Origin: Haloarcula sebkhae
GTDB taxonomy: Archaea; Halobacteriota; Halobacteria; Halobacteriales; Haloarculaceae
Length of the DNA stretch: 64,000 bases
NCBI RefSeq assembly: GCF_014647415.1
Contig: NZ_BMPD01000001.1
Location: 124,001-188,000 of the forward strand
Reading direction: 5' to 3'
A model generated the notes under the pieces. The model saw only the letters and a list, made by a program, of their open reading frames with translations, was not told the DNA's origin and searched no databases. The position numbers and the translations under genes were made by a program. Below, in pieces: positions 60,940 through 64,000 of this stretch. How positions within the stretch are numbered: the stretch's first letter is position 1; the number at the start of each line of letters is the position of its first letter.

Positions 60940-61356
60940 ATGACTGACAAAGGACGCAAGCGGCCGTTGCTGGCCGTGGTGCTTGCGTTCATCTTCCCTG
61001 GGTTGGGACACTTCTACCTCCGAAAGTGGGTGCGGGGACTGCTGTGGCTCGGGTTACTGTTCATGCTGTCGGTGGTGTTCGTCGCCACTGGCGCTATCGA
61101 CCCTGTTACCCAGCTAAGCCTCGATGCTATCTCGTCGTCGTATCAGTCCAGACCCACCGAGGTGACGATCGGTTCGGTCGTGATTACGACGCTCAACGTT
61201 GTCGACGCCTACTGGGTCGCGGTCAACGAGAATCAGGCCCAAGAAGTCGAAGCCGGCACGACGTGTCCGAACTGCGGCAAGGAACTCGACGAAGACATCG
61301 ACTTCTGTCACTGGTGTACGACGCAACTGGAACCGGTCGAGGCGGACCAACAGTAA
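60940..61356 (+). CDS. Membrane protein with C-terminal zinc ribbon
   Basis: A 138-residue protein starting at ATG 60940. Two to three hydrophobic segments (LAVVLAFIFPGLGHFYL, GLLWLGLLFMLSVVFVATGA) include FPGLGHFYLRKWVRG, the pattern of small TM2/DUF5683-type domains. The C-terminal zinc ribbon is CPNCGKELDEDIDFCHWC. It is found in many haloarchaea and has no known function. It converges on the 3-dehydroquinate synthase II gene (34 bp between stops). Confidence 0.8.
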   Translation: MTDKGRKRPLLAVVLAFIFPGLGHFYLRKWVRGLLWLGLLFMLSVVFVATGAIDPVTQLSLDAISSSYQSRPTEVTIGSVVITTLNVVDAYWVAVNENQAQEVEAGTTCPNCGKELDEDIDFCHWCTTQLEPVEADQQ

Positions 61357-61390
61357 CCTGCAGGTTCGGTCAGCCTCGAACGAGGTCGGC

Positions 61391-62557
61391 TTACTTTTCG
61401 ATGATGCTCTCTTCGATCCGCTCGCCGAAGTGCGTCGCCGTGTCCTCGTGGTGGATGAGGATCTCGTCGCCGGGTTCGAGGTCCGTGACGGCAGTTCGCC
61501 CGTCCTGAGTATGGACCTTGATCGTCTCAGCGTTCTGGAGCAGCGTCTCGATGCGGTCGCCGTCCGTAGTTTCCGCCTGCACGCGAAACATCGGGCGCTT
61601 CTCGATTTTCGCGCGGCCGACGATGGCCTCGCGGGTGCGTCCGTTCGCGTCGACTATCTGGACCTCGTCGCCGGACTGGAGTTCCGAGAGGTACTTCGTT
61701 CCGCCGTCGGGGGTGCGGACGTAGGCGTGGACTGCGCCGGCATTGACGCGGAACGGCCGAGAGGCGACGTACGGCGACTCGGCCGTCTCGGCGTGGACGA
61801 AAAAGAGTCCGCGAGCCATCGACCCGACGAGCATCCCCTCATCGTGTTCCATCAGGCTGCCGGTGTCGATACAGACGCGGTCGGCGGAGCCGGTCTGCTC
61901 GATGGCGGTGACCTCGGCGTACTCCAGATCGAGCGACTCCCGACCCATCTCGTCGCGGACCTCGACAGTCTTGCGGATTTCGTCGACGTCGTCGGTGTCC
62001 AGCAGGACGCCGTCGGCCCCCAGTTCCAGCGTCTCGTAGGCCGTTCGGGCGTCCTCGGCGGTCCGGACGCCGGCGATGAGGTCCGTCTCCTCGCCGACGC
62101 GGGCAATGAGGTTTTCGAGCGGAATGATCTGCCAGTTCTCGCCGATGACGATAGTGAAGTCGGCTTCAGCGGCGACCGCCTCGGCGAAGGCCTCGTAGTC
62201 CTCGTCGAAGATGCGCACGTAGCCGCCGTCGGGGGCGGCACCGTTCTGTCGGAGCGTCGAGAGGTCAGCGGAGCCGGAGAAGTCGGAAGGGAGATCGACC
62301 GTACCGTCGCCCTCGCCGTCTTTCCCGACGATGGTTGCATCAGCTTTTGAGTCCTCCGCCTCGGCCTCCATCACGTGGACATCGCCGTTGGTGAACGCGG
62401 CGATGTTTATTTGCCCGAGTTCCGAGACGCGGTCGACGTCTTCCTCGTCGACCAGTACCCAGTCGACGCCGGCCTCGATACCGGCGGTTATCCGGCGTTT
62501 CCGTGTCTCCCAGTCGCCGACCTCGCTGTCGGCTTTGAGCCAAACGCTTCGAGTCAT
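61391..62557 (-). CDS. 3-dehydroquinate synthase II
   Basis: A 388-residue enzyme from ATG 62557 (MTRSVWLKADSEVGDWETRK). It matches the archaeal 3-dehydroquinate synthase II family: WVLVDEEDVDRVSELGQINI, TIVIGENWQIIPLENLIARV, GADGVLLDTDDVDEIRKTVE and CIDTGSLMEHDEGMLVGSMA. It converts 2-amino-3,7-dideoxy-D-threo-hept-6-ulosonate to 3-dehydroquinate with NAD, replacing the bacterial AroB route. An upstream extension of 26 codons is not conserved-looking. It and aroD give two successive steps of early aromatic amino-acid synthesis. Confidence 0.93.
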   Translation of the reverse strand: MTRSVWLKADSEVGDWETRKRRITAGIEAGVDWVLVDEEDVDRVSELGQINIAAFTNGDVHVMEAEAEDSKADATIVGKDGEGDGTVDLPSDFSGSADLSTLRQNGAAPDGGYVRIFDEDYEAFAEAVAAEADFTIVIGENWQIIPLENLIARVGEETDLIAGVRTAEDARTAYETLELGADGVLLDTDDVDEIRKTVEVRDEMGRESLDLEYAEVTAIEQTGSADRVCIDTGSLMEHDEGMLVGSMARGLFFVHAETAESPYVASRPFRVNAGAVHAYVRTPDGGTKYLSELQSGDEVQIVDANGRTREAIVGRAKIEKRPMFRVQAETTDGDRIETLLQNAETIKVHTQDGRTAVTDLEPGDEILIHHEDTATHFGERIEESIIEK

Positions 62558-62761
62558 ACGCCCACGTCCGCAACGGCGAGGCTTGAACGTGGCGGAACCC
62601 TGGTCGGCCTGTCGAGTGGCGTACGGGGAAAGCATATGCCCATATCATACGATATTAGCCGTATTTCCTGAAATTATAATTTATAGTATACAACATTTGT
62701 TATTTATTTGTTCCCAATTATCGCAATTAAATGTTGGCCAGTAGACTTATCACTGAGCTTT

Positions 62762-62771
62762 ACTAATAAAG
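62762..62771 (+). promoter_or_regulatory. TATA box within an AT-rich region before the MinD gene
   Basis: actaataaag lies about 30 nt before the ATG at 62799. Much of 62640-62798 is AT-rich in a GC-rich chromosome and holds no gene. Confidence 0.5.
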
Positions 62772-62798
62772 TATCCACATAATACGGTCCAGCTACGG

Positions 62799-64000
62799 AT
62801 GGTTACTAACCACGTCTACACAATCGCCGGGGCGAAAGGGGGGATCGGAAAGACGACGTCCAGCATCAACCTCGGCACACTGCTGGCGAAGGCAGGATAC
62901 TCGACCGTCGTCGTGGAGATGGACCTCGCGATGGCGAACCTCGTCGACTTTCTCGATGTCGACATCGACACCGACGAGGACGCGACGTTTCACGACGTAC
63001 TCGCCGGCGAGGCGGCAGTCACAGAGGCGATGTATGAGACTGACGCTGACCTGTCAATCGTGCCAAGCGGGATCACGCTCGAAGGGTACGCGAACACCGA
63101 TCTCGACCGGCTGCCCGGCATCGTCGAAACCCTCCGGTGGCACCACGACATCGTCCTGTTGGACACCCCAGCGGGACTGAGCGATGAGACGATTCAGCCG
63201 CTCAAGCTCGCTGACGACGTGTTGCTCATTTCGACGCCGCGCGTGGCATCGATACGGAACGTTTCGAACACCAAAGAACTCACAGAGCGGGTCGGAGCGC
63301 CGGTGCGGGGCCTCGTCCTCACGAAATCCGGGACGGGAGCGTCGCCGGGTGCCGATGAAATCGCGGAGTTCCTCGACGTCGAACTGCTCGGCCACGTCCC
63401 GGAGGACGACGCCGTCCCGCACTCTCAGGACAGTGGTACGCCCGTCGTCCGGAACGCGCCCAACAGCGGTGCCGCGATCGCCTACGAGCGGATTTCGGAG
63501 CAGCTCGTCGATGCTGAGAAGGCGTCGACCGACACCACGGCAGATACGGCCGGTTCGGGGAAGCCACCCGACTCGGACGACCCAGAACTGACGACCCGGC
63601 CAGCGGAACAGCCACCACAGCGGCACATCCCCGGGACAACGGACGGCGGCAAGACGGTCCACCCATCGGACGCAATCAGGGACAACAGCGATCCGACCGG
63701 TCCAGCACCAACCAAGCAGGACAGGGCGGGCGAGCCGCCAGCGGAGGACGTAGCCGAATCGACCGATCTCGGTAAGCCAGCCACTTCGGAGGCGGACGCC
63801 GAAGACGAAGCCACATCGATAATCGACGGGACTGATCTGGTCGAAAACGAATCAGCACCGGGCGACGGGCCGGAGCAGGATGCCGACGAGGCAGAGCGAG
63901 ACGCCGGTACACTACGAGATGCTGACGGACCGGAACAGGAACCCAGTGACTCGCCGCCTGACGCTCCCAGCGAGAGCGATGCGGATGCCAGCGACGGAGA
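62799..64000 (+). CDS. MinD-like ATPase with acidic tail, 3' end cut by window
   Basis: The frame is open from ATG 62799 through the window end, at least 400 residues. Residues 1-235 are a ParA/MinD ATPase: deviant Walker A AGAKGGIGKTTSSIN (residues 10-24), then VVEMDLAMANL and IVLLDTPAGLSDETIQPLKL as the Walker B region. From about residue 240 onward comes a Pro/Asp/Glu/Ser/Thr-rich disordered tail (SGKPPDSDDPELTTRPAEQP is typical) still running at the window edge. Haloarchaeal MinD4 has a similar long tail and positions pili and chemosensory arrays; that link is inference. Confidence 0.82.
   Translation, partial: MVTNHVYTIAGAKGGIGKTTSSINLGTLLAKAGYSTVVVEMDLAMANLVDFLDVDIDTDEDATFHDVLAGEAAVTEAMYETDADLSIVPSGITLEGYANTDLDRLPGIVETLRWHHDIVLLDTPAGLSDETIQPLKLADDVLLISTPRVASIRNVSNTKELTERVGAPVRGLVLTKSGTGASPGADEIAEFLDVELLGHVPEDDAVPHSQDSGTPVVRNAPNSGAAIAYERISEQLVDAEKASTDTTADTAGSGKPPDSDDPELTTRPAEQPPQRHIPGTTDGGKTVHPSDAIRDNSDPTGPAPTKQDRAGEPPAEDVAESTDLGKPATSEADAEDEATSIIDGTDLVENESAPGDGPEQDADEAERDAGTLRDADGPEQEPSDSPPDAPSESDADASDG

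Overview
This 64 kb window is a gene-dense, GC-rich piece of a haloarchaeal chromosome. The evidence is the very acidic proteins, archaeal-type genes (thermosome, TFB, family B DNA polymerase, Mre11-Rad50, type II 3-dehydroquinate synthase), a tRNA-Gln(TTG), leaderless-looking promoters with TATA boxes about 25-30 nt before start codons, and many small zinc-finger proteins typical of Halobacteria. A Haloarcula-like genus is my best guess from overall protein character, not a firm call. I see no insertion sequence, integrase, CRISPR array or rRNA.

Layout. 1-5.1 kb: a TRAM protein cut by the window edge, a YkgJ-type cysteine-cluster protein, an MBL hydrolase with its HTH neighbour, a methyltransferase, a GT2 glycosyltransferase and a degenerate amidohydrolase. 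5.2-7.6 kb: a thermosome subunit without a GGM tail, followed by a run of hairpins, DUF371 and a tiny Cys protein. 7.7-13.4 kb: GH2-like protein, coiled-coil protein, LysE exporter, HD protein, a small membrane protein, GNAT with zinc ribbon. 13.5-13.9 kb: tRNA-Gln(TTG) surrounded by partial tRNA copies with a period near 98 bp. 14-17.1 kb: DtxR-family regulator coupled to a ferritin-like protein, trehalose-synthase-like GH13, ABM protein. 17.2-23.8 kb: sufCBD operon and polB. 23.9-29.4 kb: small haloarchaeal proteins and the mre11-rad50 operon.

29.5-39.1 kb is the most distinctive block: a 40-residue pilin-like stub, then a tightly overlapping operon with a coiled-coil protein, a secreted-type protein, a PilB-like ATPase, a PilC/TadC-like membrane platform and four proteins with N-terminal hydrophobic anchors, the last about 1,000 residues long and rich in N-glycosylation sequons. 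It looks like a type IV pilus-like surface assembly or secretion machine whose subunits are not classical pilins.

39.1-53 kb: a metabolic and housekeeping mix (epimerase, membrane-anchored DHH phosphoesterase, aldo/keto reductase, MFS, NUDIX CoA pyrophosphatase, FAD oxidoreductase, Hsp20, DUF429, ABC exporter, NhaC antiporter). 53-62.6 kb: radical SAM protein, AglD-like glycosyltransferase, Tat-exported hydrolase, TFB, an orphan beta-class DNA methyltransferase resembling the haloarchaeal CTAG enzyme, and two enzymes of the archaeal early shikimate route (3-dehydroquinate dehydratase and 3-dehydroquinate synthase II). The window ends inside a MinD-like ATPase with a long acidic disordered tail.
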